NCBI RefSeq assembly: GCF_000367525.1
Contig: NZ_HF570956.1
Coordinates: 495,559-559,558, forward strand
DNA from: Phycicoccus elongatus Lp2
GTDB taxonomy: Bacteria > Actinomycetota > Actinomycetes > Actinomycetales > Dermatophilaceae
DNA: 64,000 nucleotides
Reading direction: 5' to 3'
A program made the translations under genes and the position numbers. Below, one piece after another: positions 6,829 through 16,038 of this stretch. Position 1 is the first letter of the stretch, and every line of letters begins with the position of its first letter. The notes beneath the pieces were generated by a model. It had not been told where the DNA came from, did no database searches, and saw only the letters and a program-made list of their open reading frames with translations.

Positions 6829-8352
6829 ATGCGTGTGCAACGACGCACAGCAGCATCCACCGCCGCCTTGGCCCTCACCGGGCTGATCGCCACCAGCATT
6901 GCGGCCGCTCCCGCCCAGGCGGGCAACCCCAACAGCGCGCGCAAACTCGCCGATGCTGTCACCACTCAGGGCGTCATGCGCCACCTCAAGACACTCCAGG
7001 GCATCGCCGACGCCAACGACGGCAACCGCGGCGCCGGCACCTCCGGCTACGAGGCCTCCGGCGCCTACGTCGAGCAGCAGCTCCGCGCGGCCGGCTACAG
7101 CCCACAGCGTCAGTACTTCGACTTCTTCTACGAGGAGGTCCACGCGACCAGCCTCACCGAGGTCGCACCAGGCAGCGGGCCGATCGAGAACAACCCGATG
7201 AGCTACAGCCAGGGCACCGGCCCTGGCGGCGTCACGGGTGAACTCGCCTCGCCGGCCGTCAACGTGCAGGGCTGTGACGCGGCTGCCTACGGTGGGGCCA
7301 ACCTCACCGGCAAGATCGCGCTCGTCAGCCGTGGCACCTGCTCCTTCGCGCAGAAGGCACAGGTGGCCCACCAGGTCGGCGCCGCCGCCGTCATCGTCTA
7401 CAACAACGCCGCTGGCGCCCTCAACGGCACTCTCGGTGGAGTCGACCCGGCGACCGCTCCGGCCACAGGGGTCACGCAAGCGACGGGCCAGTCCCTGCTC
7501 GCCAAGATGGCCAACGGCTCAGTGACGGTGAAGTTCGTCCTCGACAAGTCGATGGAGACCCGCCAGACCTTCAACATCACCACCGAGACCAAGACCGGTG
7601 ACCCCAACAACGTGGTCATGATGGGCGCCCACCTCGACGGCGTGCACGACGGCCCGGGCATCAACGACAACGGTTCCGGCACGGCTTCGATCCTCGAGAC
7701 CGCGATCCAGCTCGGCAAGGCCAACAAGGTCAACAACAAGGTCCGTTTCGCGTGGTGGGGCGCAGAGGAGCTCGGTCTCCTGGGCTCCGAGCACTACGTC
7801 TACGACCTCGCCGAGAACAACCCGGCCGAACTCGCCAAGATCGCGACCTACCTCAACTACGACATGGTCGCCTCGCCGAACTACATCATCGGGGTCTACG
7901 ACGCGAACGAGTCGACCTACACGGCGCCGGTCGACGTGCCCGAGGGCTCGATCCAGACCGAGAAGATCCTCACGGACTACTTCGACAGCATCGGTCAGCC
8001 CTGGGTCGACACCGCGTTCTCCGGTCGCTCCGACTACGCCGCCTTCATCGAGTTGGGCGTCGCATCGTCGGGCCTCTTCACCGGCGCCGACGGCAGCAAG
8101 ACCGCCGACGAGGTCGCGAAGTTCGGCGGGACCGAGGGCATCATGTATGACCCGAACTACCACACCCCGCAGGACGACATCAACAACGTCAACGCCGAGG
8201 CCCTGGGCATCATGAGTAAGGCGATCGCCTTCTCGACCGGCACCCTGGCCTACGACACGTCGATGATCAACGGCAAGCGCAGCGCCGGCAAGTCCGGCAA
8301 GCCGCACCCCACCAAGGGCACGCAGATCGCGCCCGATGAGGCTGCCGCCTGA
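6829..8352 (+). CDS. Secreted M28-family zinc aminopeptidase with PA domain
   Basis: A signal peptide (residues 1-31, ending PAQA) sends this 507-residue protein out of the cell. An N-terminal helical part is followed by a PA (protease-associated) domain around residues 140-245 with GKIALVSRGTCSFAQKA. The M28 catalytic domain carries the two-zinc ligands in order: GAHLDGV near 266, NDNGSG near 279, EELG near 312, a YDMV aspartate near 345 and NYHTPQDD near 443. This is the arrangement of Streptomyces-type aminopeptidases that release N-terminal residues from peptides. A short Lys/Gly-rich tail ends the protein. A strong hairpin follows the stop, so it is probably a single-gene unit used for scavenging peptides. 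Confidence 0.9.
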   Translation: MRVQRRTAASTAALALTGLIATSIAAAPAQAGNPNSARKLADAVTTQGVMRHLKTLQGIADANDGNRGAGTSGYEASGAYVEQQLRAAGYSPQRQYFDFFYEEVHATSLTEVAPGSGPIENNPMSYSQGTGPGGVTGELASPAVNVQGCDAAAYGGANLTGKIALVSRGTCSFAQKAQVAHQVGAAAVIVYNNAAGALNGTLGGVDPATAPATGVTQATGQSLLAKMANGSVTVKFVLDKSMETRQTFNITTETKTGDPNNVVMMGAHLDGVHDGPGINDNGSGTASILETAIQLGKANKVNNKVRFAWWGAEELGLLGSEHYVYDLAENNPAELAKIATYLNYDMVASPNYIIGVYDANESTYTAPVDVPEGSIQTEKILTDYFDSIGQPWVDTAFSGRSDYAAFIELGVASSGLFTGADGSKTADEVAKFGGTEGIMYDPNYHTPQDDINNVNAEALGIMSKAIAFSTGTLAYDTSMINGKRSAGKSGKPHPTKGTQIAPDEAAA

Positions 8353-8376
8353 GGTTGTCGCACAGCGCAATTGACG

Positions 8377-8407
8377 TGGCCCCGGCTCGCAACGCGAGCC
8401 GGGGCCA
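8377..8407. terminator. Hairpin terminator after the aminopeptidase gene
   Basis: A perfect 14-bp stem (8377-8390 with 8394-8407, arms starting TGGCCCCGGC) encloses a three-base loop. It lies 25 bases past the stop codon, between convergent genes, and a short pyrimidine-rich stretch follows. Confidence 0.85.
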
Positions 8408-8417
8408 TCCCCTTTGT

Positions 8418-8482
8418 TCCGGTATGCCGTGTTGCCCGACCGCCGAAAGTGCACTATTGGCGGGTTCCGGTATGCCGTGGTG
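8418..8482. repeat. Intergenic repeat unit with two GTATGCCG octamers
   Basis: Between the convergent aminopeptidase and transporter genes, two copies of CCGGTATGCCGTG (around 8420 and 8468) flank the segment 8443-8470, which holds CCGAAAGTGCACTATTGG then CGGGTTCCGG. The same core (GCACTATTGG, one variable base, GGGTT) occurs twice more at 19577-19652. It is non-coding and its role is unknown. Confidence 0.7.
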
Positions 8483-8494
8483 ACCGACCCAGGG

Positions 8495-10075
8495 TCAGGC
8501 GACGATGGTCAGGATCTGCGTGATGACGATCTTGGTGACCATGGCCACCGGGTAGACGAGGGCATAGCCCAGGGCCACGCGCTCGTCGAAGCGCGAGGTC
8601 GAGTTGGCGAAGGCGAGGATCGCCGGCTGCGTCTGGGACCCGGAGATGAAGCCGGCCAGTCGAGGGCCACCGACACCGAGGAAGCCGCGCGAGATGACGA
8701 GCAGGGCCGCCGCGTGCACCGCCGAGACCACGGCGCCCGCAGCAATGATCTTGAGCCCGAGCGGGGTCTGCACCGCGGCGAGGAAGGCCGACCCGGCCCG
8801 GCCACCGGCATACGCGAGGAAGAGCAGGAGGCCGAGCTGCGTCAGCACCTCCGAGGCCTGGTGGGGGAGGGTCCACACGACGCGACCCGTGCGCTGCAAC
8901 CGTCCGAGCACGAGACCCACCACAAGGGGACCGGCGGCCGAGCCGAGGGTCATCGCGCCCAGCCCCGGGATGAGGATCGGCAGGGCCCCGAGCGCCAGTC
9001 CGATGGCCAGACCCAGCGCCAACCCGAGGGGGTTGATGTCGGCGGAGCCGTGCTCGGAGTCACCGAGATAGCTCGCCACTTCGTTCATCCGCTCACGGGG
9101 TGCGGCGACGCGGATCCGGTCGCCGGCCTGCAGGACGAAACCGTCGGTCGCGAGGAAGTCGTGGTCGGCCCTTCGCACCCGCGTGGGCCGAGCCTCGAAG
9201 GTGCTCCAGAGATCGAGGTCGCCCACCGTCCGACCGAAGAACCGCTTCTCCGACAATACGATCCGCCGGAAATCGACATCGTGCCGCTCCTCGTCCAGGC
9301 GCAGACCCGAGCGCCTCCCGAGTTGCTTGATGGCGTGCTCGACCGCCAGCGCCGGACCGACGGCCAGGACGCGGTCACCGGGCCGCAGAACCGTGTCCCC
9401 GTGTGACATGTCGATCTCCCCGTCACCCACCTGGTGTCGTGAGAAGAGCACCCGGCCGTGGGGTGTCCAGGTCAGTTCGCTGACCGTCAGGGGGTTGTCG
9501 TGGGTGACCTTGATCGTCGCGTTGACGATCGGCTCGGGCCCGGTCTCGTCATCGCTCTCACGGGAGGGCTGTCGGATGCCCCACGCGGCCGCGGCCAGGA
9601 GGAAGGCGACGCCCAGGACATAGGTCATCGAGTAGGCCACGGTCGGCTCCGGAGCCCCCTCGAGCCGCTCGATCGCCGCGGCGAGGGCCGGGGTGTTGGT
9701 GTTGGCGCCGGCATACAAACCGGCGACCGTCCCGGCGTCGAAGCCGAGGACGCGCCCGAGCACGCCGGCGAGCACGCCCACGCCCACGAGGGTCCCGAAG
9801 ACCATGAACACCGGTTTGGCCCCCGAGCGCAGCGAGGAGAAGAAGGACGGCCCGGCGACCAGCCCCACGCAGTACGCAAAGAGCGCCAGCCCGAAGGTGC
9901 CCAGGACTTCGGGGAGCGCAAGATCCTTGTGCCAGGCCGAGAATCCGAGAGCCGTGAAGAGCACCGCGGCGGGGCCGATCGAGATGCCGCGCACGCGGAT
10001 CTGGCCCACGACGGTGCCGATGGCCAAGATGACGAAGAGCAGAAGGACCGAATGTTCGGCCAGGAACGTCCTCAC
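8495..10075 (-). CDS. AspT/YidE-YbjL-type membrane transporter
   Basis: The 526-residue protein has about five membrane helices in its N-terminal half (SVLLLFVILAIGTVVGQIRV onward, with NTNTPALAA in a repeat loop), two soluble RCK-C/TrkA-C-like domains in the middle, and a second set of helices at the end with SGSQTQPAIL as the matching repeat loop. This duplicated layout is that of the AspT exchanger family and E. coli YidE/YbjL. The substrate, probably an organic anion or amino acid, cannot be told from sequence. The GTG at 10075 is chosen because TACGCT sits 8 bases upstream on the reverse strand, fitting a leaderless transcript; an in-frame GTG lies at 10081. It is divergent from the DUF4921 gene. 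Confidence 0.85.
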   Translation of the reverse strand: MRTFLAEHSVLLLFVILAIGTVVGQIRVRGISIGPAAVLFTALGFSAWHKDLALPEVLGTFGLALFAYCVGLVAGPSFFSSLRSGAKPVFMVFGTLVGVGVLAGVLGRVLGFDAGTVAGLYAGANTNTPALAAAIERLEGAPEPTVAYSMTYVLGVAFLLAAAAWGIRQPSRESDDETGPEPIVNATIKVTHDNPLTVSELTWTPHGRVLFSRHQVGDGEIDMSHGDTVLRPGDRVLAVGPALAVEHAIKQLGRRSGLRLDEERHDVDFRRIVLSEKRFFGRTVGDLDLWSTFEARPTRVRRADHDFLATDGFVLQAGDRIRVAAPRERMNEVASYLGDSEHGSADINPLGLALGLAIGLALGALPILIPGLGAMTLGSAAGPLVVGLVLGRLQRTGRVVWTLPHQASEVLTQLGLLLFLAYAGGRAGSAFLAAVQTPLGLKIIAAGAVVSAVHAAALLVISRGFLGVGGPRLAGFISGSQTQPAILAFANSTSRFDERVALGYALVYPVAMVTKIVITQILTIVA

Positions 10076-10081
10076 GTCCAC

Positions 10082-10144
10082 CAAGCGTAAACACGATGCG
10101 TAAGCGTTTCCACTGAGGCGGACCTCACGGCCTACGCTGGGTTC
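10082..10144. promoter_or_regulatory. Divergent promoter region with two leaderless-type -10 boxes
   Basis: These 63 bases separate divergent genes. TACGCT at 10133-10138 lies 6 bases before the GTG at 10145 on the + strand. On the reverse strand another TACGCT lies 8 bases before the transporter GTG at 10075. Such TANNNT-to-start spacing places transcription initiation at or near the start codon, as in many actinobacterial leaderless messages. Confidence 0.5.
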
Positions 10145-11437
10145 GTGCCCGAGCCGACCCCGAGCGAACCGCTGGTCCGGATGGCCGATGGGACGGTCAA
10201 GCAGGTCAATCCGCTCTCGGGCACCCAGGTGTGGACCGTGCCCGGGCGCGCCGACCGCCCGCTGCCCACGCTGGCCGGCAGCGATCGCCCGATCGACCAC
10301 GGTCTCGACGGCCGCTTCTGCGCGTTCTGCGAGCAGCGTTATCTCGACACCACCCCGGAGAAGGCTCGGCTCATCCGCGAGGGCCACGGCTGGCACACCC
10401 TGACCGGACTGACTGCCGAGGAGCTCTTCGACACGGTCGCGCAGTTCCGGCTCATCGCCAATCTCTTCGAGATCGTCTCGGTGGACTACTGGCGGCTCAA
10501 CCACGGTCTGGAGTTCTCGGAGTTGGCGGTCGCGCGATGGGCGCACTACGTGAGCACCCCCGGCGGGCGGGCCCACCTCGACCATCTCCTCACCCTGCGC
10601 TCGCAGAGCAACGACCCTCGGTATGCCGCGGGCTCACCGCAGCGGCGGCGGCTCACCGAACTGGGGTTCTTCGGCGGCTTCCACGATGTCGTCGTCGCCC
10701 GTCGTCACCATGTCGACGGTGCGGAGCGCGAGGACCAATTGGCCGGGTCGGGGACGCTGACACCGGGCGAGCATCGCGAGTACATCGATTTCACCGTCGG
10801 GGCCATCGAGTGGATGTTCGAGATGAACCCGCTCATCCGCAATGTCGCGGCCTTCCAGAACTGGCTGCGGCCGGCCGGGGCGTCCTTCGACCACCTCCAC
10901 AAGCAGGTCGTCGGCATCGATGCTCTCGGGCAGCGCCGCGAGGAGGAGATCGCCCGGCTGGCCAGCGATCCCGATCTCTTCCGTCACGCGATCCTCGAGC
11001 CCGTTGCCAGGCACCGCCTGCAGGTCGCCGAGACCGAGAGTGCGTTGGCCTTCATCGGGATCGGTCACCTCTTCCCGAGCATCGAGGTGTGGGCCAAGCG
11101 GATGGATGCCACCCCGTGGGAACTCACGCCCGAGGAACTCGACGGATGGTCCGACCTCCTGCATGCGGTCCACGTCGCGACCGGCCCGGCCGTCCCGACG
11201 AACGAGGAATGGCACTATCGGCCCCCCGAGGTCCGCGGACGCATCCCACTGCGGGCGATCGTCAAGTGGCGGATCAACACGCCGGCCGGCTTCGAGGGTG
11301 GCACCAAGATCCACATCAACACGATCGACCCGTGGACCTTGCGTGACCGCGTCCGCGTCGGCATCGAGACCGGCCTGGCCGGCGGTCTGGTGGCCGACAC
11401 CGTGCGGCTCACGGGGGCTGTCGGTGGCGGCCCATAG
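10145..11437 (+). CDS. DUF4921 family protein, HIT/GalT-like
   Basis: The protein has 430 residues. Near residue 58, FCAFCEQRY forms a C-x2-C that could bind zinc. The central SFDHLHKQ (about residue 247) resembles the His-x-His motif region of HIT and galactose-1-phosphate uridylyltransferase enzymes. I recognise the overall protein as actinobacterial DUF4921. These features suggest a nucleotidyl-transfer or hydrolysis role, which is unproven. The GTG start has no ribosome site but has TACGCT 6 bases upstream, fitting leaderless expression. The TAG stop is part of TAGGGT, a possible -10 for the SprT-like gene that follows 36 bases later. Confidence 0.75.
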   Translation: MPEPTPSEPLVRMADGTVKQVNPLSGTQVWTVPGRADRPLPTLAGSDRPIDHGLDGRFCAFCEQRYLDTTPEKARLIREGHGWHTLTGLTAEELFDTVAQFRLIANLFEIVSVDYWRLNHGLEFSELAVARWAHYVSTPGGRAHLDHLLTLRSQSNDPRYAAGSPQRRRLTELGFFGGFHDVVVARRHHVDGAEREDQLAGSGTLTPGEHREYIDFTVGAIEWMFEMNPLIRNVAAFQNWLRPAGASFDHLHKQVVGIDALGQRREEEIARLASDPDLFRHAILEPVARHRLQVAETESALAFIGIGHLFPSIEVWAKRMDATPWELTPEELDGWSDLLHAVHVATGPAVPTNEEWHYRPPEVRGRIPLRAIVKWRINTPAGFEGGTKIHINTIDPWTLRDRVRVGIETGLAGGLVADTVRLTGAVGGGP

Positions 11438-11473
11438 GGTTGGTCACACCAGGTCAGAGGAGGTGAGCGCCGG

Positions 11474-12199
11474 ATGCGAATGGACCACGCGTTGGCGATG
11501 GCGCGACGACTGATGGCCGATCACGAGCTCCACGGCTGGACTGTCGTGGCCGATCGAGCCAAGACCCGGGCCGGCGTCTGCCGGTTCGGCAAGCGGCAGA
11601 TCGGGCTCTCCCGTCCGCTGACCGAGCTGCACTCCGAGGAGGAGGTGCGCGACACGATCCTCCACGAGATCGCCCACGCCCTCGTCGGCCCCGAGCACGG
11701 CCACGACCGCGTGTGGCGCGCCAAGGCGCGAGCGATCGGGTCCTCGGGTGAGCGGTGCGTCTCCCTCGACGCGCCACGGGTGGTCGGCGACTGGGTCGGC
11801 ACCTGCCCGGCCGGACACACCTCGACGCGACACCGAGCCCCCCAGCGGGTGGCCACCTGCAGCCGGTGCTCACGTCGCTTCGACCTGCGCAACCTCATCC
11901 GCTGGCGCTATCAGGGCGCCTCGGTGCCCATGCCCGAGCGGTATGCCGCGGAGTTGCGACGGCTGCTCGGCACCTCCGGTGACAGGGTGGTCGCGGGGGC
12001 GCCGGAGCGCACCTTCGCGGTCGGGGACATCGTCGAGGTGGTCGCGCCGTCGTCGACCTGGCACGGGGCCGTCGGCGAGATCGAGCTCGTCGGCGCTGCG
12101 AAGTGTCAGGTCCGATTCGAGGGCGGTGATCTGGTGGCCGTGCCGGTCCCGGTCCTGCGGCTGGCCGACCCTCTGGCCAGTGAGGGCGTGAGCGCCTGA
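11474..12199 (+). CDS. SprT-like zinc metallopeptidase-domain protein
   Basis: HEIAHALVGPEHGH (residues 65-78) is the SprT zinc motif HExxH with the downstream third His. Cysteines further on (GTCPAGH and TCSRCSRR, residues 113-140) look like the zinc ribbon that follows in the family. The C-terminal 60 residues (FAVGDIVEVVAPSSTWHGAV) form a small KOW/SH3-like barrel, an uncommon addition. SprT-domain proteins include DNA-protein crosslink proteases such as Spartan; a repair role here is inference. AGAGGAGGTGAG at 11456-11467 gives a strong ribosome site 6 bases before the ATG. The protein has 241 residues. Confidence 0.85.
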   Translation: MRMDHALAMARRLMADHELHGWTVVADRAKTRAGVCRFGKRQIGLSRPLTELHSEEEVRDTILHEIAHALVGPEHGHDRVWRAKARAIGSSGERCVSLDAPRVVGDWVGTCPAGHTSTRHRAPQRVATCSRCSRRFDLRNLIRWRYQGASVPMPERYAAELRRLLGTSGDRVVAGAPERTFAVGDIVEVVAPSSTWHGAVGEIELVGAAKCQVRFEGGDLVAVPVPVLRLADPLASEGVSA

Positions 12200-12276
12200 G
12201 CCACCTCCTCACGGGGCGCCGGTGTCTTCAGGATCACAACACCTGTGGTACTGGCCGGTAGTCTCACGGGTTCATC

Positions 12277-13233
12277 ATGGACACGAGCCATGGAAACCAG
12301 CCATGCGTGAGTCCGATGAGTGAGGTGAGTGTGGTGACGCAGGTGCACGAGCGAGTGTGGACGGCCTACGGCCGCTCCTCCTGGGCGAGCAACCTCACCC
12401 TGCCCACGCCCAGCCGCGCGCTCGTGCTCGGTGGCGGCGGCGCCACCGGCATCGGCTGGCTCGGGGGCCTCATCATCGGCCTGCGCGAGCAGGGGATCGA
12501 CCTGGGCACCGCCGACACCGTCATCGGCACCTCGGCCGGCTCGGTCGTCGGCACACACGTCGCCCTGCAGACACCGCTCGACCTCGCCTTCGCCCGCCTC
12601 CACGGTCGGGAGCCCCTCAAGCTCGGCCGGCTCGGTCTGGGGGATGCCGAGCGCTTCCTGCGGGGCGCCTTCGACCCGGGGCGCAGTCACGGCCGCGCCG
12701 TCATCGGGCGGGCGGCCCTGAAGGCCAGGACGGCGACCGAGGAGGAGTTCATCGACGTCGTGGCCGTCGACCTCAGGGACACGCCCTGGCCGAGCAAGCG
12801 CCTCATCATCACGACGGTGGACGCCGTGACCGGCGAACTCACCCTCTTCACCAATGACAGCGAAGTGCCGCTGGATCGGGCCGTCGCGGCGAGCTGCGCC
12901 GTCCCGGGAGTCTTCCCCGCCGTGACGATACGGGGTCGGCAATATGTCGACGGGGGAGTGCGCAGCGCCGCCAACGCCGACCTGGCGATCGGTCACGAAC
13001 GCGTCCTCACCCTGGCGCCGATCCCGCTGGCCGTCCGCCGCTACGACCGGCCGGCGATCCAGACCAAGCGCTTGGGTCCGAGCGCGCGATCCCTGGTCAT
13101 CGCCCCCGACCGCCGGGCCCGCGCGCTCATCGGCTTCAACCCGCTCGACATGAGCAAGGCCTCAGCCAGCGTCATGGCCGGCCGCGACCAGGCCGACCGC
13201 ATCGCCGAGCGGGTCGCCGACCTTTGGCAGTGA
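12277..13233 (+). CDS. Patatin-like phospholipase/acyl hydrolase
   Basis: The patatin catalytic dyad is visible: the oxyanion stretch GGGGATGIGW from residue 52, the nucleophile elbow GTSAG at 84-88 and the DG motif in YVDGGV near 225. Enzymes of this family hydrolyse acyl esters of lipids with a Ser-Asp dyad. The protein has 318 residues from the ATG used here, with no signal peptide. The start is uncertain: ATG 12316 and GTG 12334 are also in frame, the last with GAGGTGAG just upstream, while TAGTCT at 12259-12264 would start transcription very near 12277. The substrate is unknown. Confidence 0.85.
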   Translation: MDTSHGNQPCVSPMSEVSVVTQVHERVWTAYGRSSWASNLTLPTPSRALVLGGGGATGIGWLGGLIIGLREQGIDLGTADTVIGTSAGSVVGTHVALQTPLDLAFARLHGREPLKLGRLGLGDAERFLRGAFDPGRSHGRAVIGRAALKARTATEEEFIDVVAVDLRDTPWPSKRLIITTVDAVTGELTLFTNDSEVPLDRAVAASCAVPGVFPAVTIRGRQYVDGGVRSAANADLAIGHERVLTLAPIPLAVRRYDRPAIQTKRLGPSARSLVIAPDRRARALIGFNPLDMSKASASVMAGRDQADRIAERVADLWQ

Positions 13234-13251
13234 CGGCGGCATACTGCGCGG

Positions 13252-14007
13252 GTGAGGTCACGCCGGAGTCGCAGCTGGGCGGTCCTGATCGCCGGCCTGC
13301 TCGTCGTCGGCCTCGCCGCCTGGTTGCTTCGCCGGGAACACCCAGCGCCCGACGACACCCCCACCCCGTCACCCGACGCGGGTCGTGAGACCGGCTGGGC
13401 GGCCCGCTGGATCATCGACGGGGACACCCTCGACATCGAGCGAGACGGTCAGGTGGTCCGGCTGCGCCTGCTCAACATCGACGCACCCGAGCGACGCACC
13501 GCCGACCACGGACCCCAGTGCCTGGCCGAGGCCGCGACCACCCGCTTGATCGAACTCGCCCCTCGCGGCACCGAACTCACCATCCTCACTGCGGGGCAGG
13601 ACCGTTACGGCCGCACCCTGGGTGAAGCCTGGCTCCCGGACGGCCGCATGCTCGGCGCCGAGATCGTCCGCTCCGGGTTGGCCGCCCCGGTCACGATCGG
13701 CGGTCAGGACACCTTCCGCGCCGAGATGGACGTGGCCCAGGCCGAGGCCGCCGCGAACGCGCGCGGGATGCATGACCCCAAGGAGAACTGCTCACTCCCC
13801 GCGCACGTCGTGTCCCTCGAAGGGCGAGCACACGGCATACTTCCCGAGGACGCCGCTGGGAGGGGAGCGCTGTCGACCGACGCCGCCACCGTCCTGGCCG
13901 ACCTGACCAGCGCGCGCCCCCGCGCGGGCGTTGCAGCCCTCACTGCTGCCGAGCGCGACGACCTCGTCACGCGCACCCGTGCCGTGCTGACGGCAATCCA
14001 GAAGTAG
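13252..14007 (+). CDS. Membrane-anchored thermonuclease (SNase-like)
   Basis: An N-terminal membrane segment or signal anchor (SWAVLIAGLLVVGLAAWLL, residues 8-26) and a Pro/Asp-rich linker precede a staphylococcal-nuclease fold. IIDGDTLDIE (from 55) carries a metal aspartate, RLLNIDAPER an active-site arginine and aspartate, and DRYGRTLGEAW the second arginine. Such enzymes cut DNA and RNA outside the membrane with calcium. A C-terminal extension of about 70 residues follows the fold. The gene starts 18 bases after the patatin stop. Its TAG stop forms TAGGCT, a possible -10 for the ornithine aminotransferase gene. Confidence 0.88.
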   Translation: MRSRRSRSWAVLIAGLLVVGLAAWLLRREHPAPDDTPTPSPDAGRETGWAARWIIDGDTLDIERDGQVVRLRLLNIDAPERRTADHGPQCLAEAATTRLIELAPRGTELTILTAGQDRYGRTLGEAWLPDGRMLGAEIVRSGLAAPVTIGGQDTFRAEMDVAQAEAAANARGMHDPKENCSLPAHVVSLEGRAHGILPEDAAGRGALSTDAATVLADLTSARPRAGVAALTAAERDDLVTRTRAVLTAIQK

Positions 14008-14043
14008 GCTGGCCGGGTTCCCTGCTCACCGAAGGAGAAACGC

Positions 14044-15276
14044 ATGTCCGACGGCCTCGCCGGTGTCGAAGGCACCGAGTTCCACATCGAGATCACCGAG
14101 AGGTATGCCGCGCACAACTACCACCCGCTGCCGGTCGTCCTCGCCTCGGGCGAGGGTGCGTGGGTCACCGACGTCGACGGCAACCGATACCTGGACTGCT
14201 TGGCCGGCTATTCGGCGCTCAACTTCGGGCACTCCCACCCGCGCCTGGTCGCCCGTGCCCAGCAGCAGCTCGGCACCCTGACCCTCACCAGCCGCGCCTT
14301 CTTCAACGACCAACTCGGCCCCTTCGCCCTGGCGCTCTCCGAGCTCACGGGCAAGGAGATGATGCTGCCGATGAACTCCGGCGCCGAGGCGGTCGAGACC
14401 GCGCTCAAGGTCAGCCGGAAGTGGGGCTACCAGGTCAAGGGCGTCCCCGAGAACCAGGCGAACATCATCGTCATGGAGGGCAACTTCCACGGCCGGACGA
14501 CGACGATCATCTCGTTCTCCGACGACAAGGTCGCGCACGACAACTACGGCCCCTACACGCCCGGTTTCCGTGCGGTGACCTATGGCGACATCGAGGCGGT
14601 GCGCGCTGCCGTCGACGAGCACACCGTCGCCGTTCTCTTCGAGCCGATCCAGGGCGAAGGCGGCGTCGTCATCCCGCCGGAGGGCTTCCTGCGTGACCTG
14701 CGCGAGTTGTGCACGCAGGAGAACGTGCTCATGGTCGCCGACGAGATCCAGTCCGGGCTCGGACGCACCGGCAAGACCTTTGCCTGTGACCACGAGGGCG
14801 TCGTGCCCGACCTCTACATCCTGGGCAAGGCGCTCGGCGGCGGGCTCTACCCCGTCAGCGCGGTCTGCGCCGACCGGGACGTGCTCGGCGTCATCACGCC
14901 CGGCTCGCACGGCTCGACCTTCGGCGGCAACCCGCTCGCCGCAGCGATCGGGCACGAGGTCGTCCTCATGCTCCTGGAGGGCGAGTTCCAGGAGCGGGCC
15001 GCCCGCCTCGGGGCGCGACTCGAAGCCGGCCTGAGCGCGCTCGTCGGCCACGGCCTGCGCGCCGTGCGAGTGCGCGGACTGTGGGCCGGCCTGGACGTGG
15101 AGCCCGGTGGCCCCAGCGGTCGCGAACTCTGCAAGGCCTTGTCGCAGAGGGGAATCCTCGCCAAGGACACCCACGGCATGACGATCCGCCTCGCACCGCC
15201 GATCTGCATCACGGAGGAAGAGGTCGACCTGCTCGTCGACACCGTCCGCGAGATCGTCACCGCCTCCGCTTCGTGA
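14044..15276 (+). CDS. rocD: Ornithine aminotransferase (ornithine--oxo-acid transaminase)
   Basis: This class-III PLP aminotransferase (410 residues) moves the delta-amino group of ornithine to 2-oxoglutarate, giving glutamate semialdehyde for proline or glutamate synthesis. Diagnostic stretches are the N-terminal ERYAAHNYHPLPVVLASGEG, MNSGAEAVETALK, FHGRTT, the cofactor loop VADEIQSGLGRTGK and ILGKALGGG, whose lysine (about residue 262) binds PLP. AAGGAG at 14032-14037 fixes the ATG start. It is the first gene of a run with two small membrane-protein genes, the next overlapping as GTGA. No other arginine or proline genes are nearby. Confidence 0.92.
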   Translation: MSDGLAGVEGTEFHIEITERYAAHNYHPLPVVLASGEGAWVTDVDGNRYLDCLAGYSALNFGHSHPRLVARAQQQLGTLTLTSRAFFNDQLGPFALALSELTGKEMMLPMNSGAEAVETALKVSRKWGYQVKGVPENQANIIVMEGNFHGRTTTIISFSDDKVAHDNYGPYTPGFRAVTYGDIEAVRAAVDEHTVAVLFEPIQGEGGVVIPPEGFLRDLRELCTQENVLMVADEIQSGLGRTGKTFACDHEGVVPDLYILGKALGGGLYPVSAVCADRDVLGVITPGSHGSTFGGNPLAAAIGHEVVLMLLEGEFQERAARLGARLEAGLSALVGHGLRAVRVRGLWAGLDVEPGGPSGRELCKALSQRGILAKDTHGMTIRLAPPICITEEEVDLLVDTVREIVTASAS

Positions 15277-15638
15277 TCTCGGCCCTCACCTGGGCGATCG
15301 TCGCCCTGTCCGCCCTGCTCATGATCGTCGCCGGGGTCTATGCCCTGCGCGACCGCCTGCTCGACGACCTCGTCCTCGGCCTGGCAGCGCTCATCGAGCT
15401 CGGCGTCATCGTCCAGACCATCAAGGGGTTGATCGGGATGGGCGCCATCGGTGACGGCGACGAGCGGGCGACCTTCGCGGCATACCTCGTGACGCTCGTC
15501 GTCGTGCCCATCGGCACCGGCTTCCTGGCCCTCAAGGAAAAGACGCGCTGGGCCATGGGAGCCGTCGCGGTCGGTGCGTTCGCCGTGGCGGTCATGACGA
15601 TCCGCTGCCAGCAGATCTGGGATGTGGCCCGTGGCTGA
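15273..15638 (+). CDS. Small integral membrane protein (about four helices)
   Basis: The product of 121 residues (GTG start overlapping the rocD stop) consists almost entirely of hydrophobic helices: ALTWAIVALSALLMIVAGVY, LVLGLAALIELGVIVQTIKG, AYLVTLVVVPIGTGFLALKE and AMGAVAVGAFAVAVMTIRC. No functional motif is seen. It is translationally coupled to rocD and to the next membrane protein, a pair I recognise loosely as conserved in related actinobacteria. The function is unknown. Confidence 0.7.
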   Translation: MISALTWAIVALSALLMIVAGVYALRDRLLDDLVLGLAALIELGVIVQTIKGLIGMGAIGDGDERATFAAYLVTLVVVPIGTGFLALKEKTRWAMGAVAVGAFAVAVMTIRCQQIWDVARG

Positions 15639-16038
15639 GTCGACGCTCGGGAGCGGGCCGGGCCGGATCCTCGTCGCGGTGTATGCCGTGTTGGCGCTCG
15701 CCGCGACCGGGCGATCGATCATGCAGATCGCGCTCTCCTTCGACCGGGCTCCCGTCGCCTATCTGCTCAGCGCCCTCGCGGCGGCCATCTACATCGTCGC
15801 GACAGTCGCACTGGCGCGAGGGAGCCGCACCTCGGCGAAGGTGGCGTGGGTGTCGATCACGACCGAGCTCGTCGGTGTGCTCGCCGTCGGCGCGCTCTCG
15901 TATGCCGTGCCCGCGGCCTTCCCGGACAAGACCGTCTGGTCCCACTTCGGTTCCGGATACGGCTTCGTGCCGCTCGTGCTCCCGGTCCTCGGCCTGTGGT
16001 GGCTGCGCCGCCACGGCAGGGACAACATCACGGGTTGA
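15631..16038 (+). CDS. Small integral membrane protein
   Basis: About 135 residues with four predicted helices, including ILVAVYAVLALAATGRSIMQ, AYLLSALAAAIYIVATVALA, TTELVGVLAVGALSYAVP and a last one at FVPLVLPVLGLWWLRRHG. The GTG at 15631 (VAESTLG) is preferred; an ATG at 15622 is in frame. It overlaps the preceding small membrane gene by 8 bases, so the two are probably co-translated and may form a complex. It converges with a broken gene on the other strand. The function is unknown. Confidence 0.7.
   Translation: MAESTLGSGPGRILVAVYAVLALAATGRSIMQIALSFDRAPVAYLLSALAAAIYIVATVALARGSRTSAKVAWVSITTELVGVLAVGALSYAVPAAFPDKTVWSHFGSGYGFVPLVLPVLGLWWLRRHGRDNITG

Noticed and set aside
10076-10585. N-terminal extension of about 170 residues on the transporter
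   Set aside because: It overlaps the well-supported DUF4921 gene on the other strand, lacks family resemblance, and a leaderless-type promoter lies just before GTG 10075.
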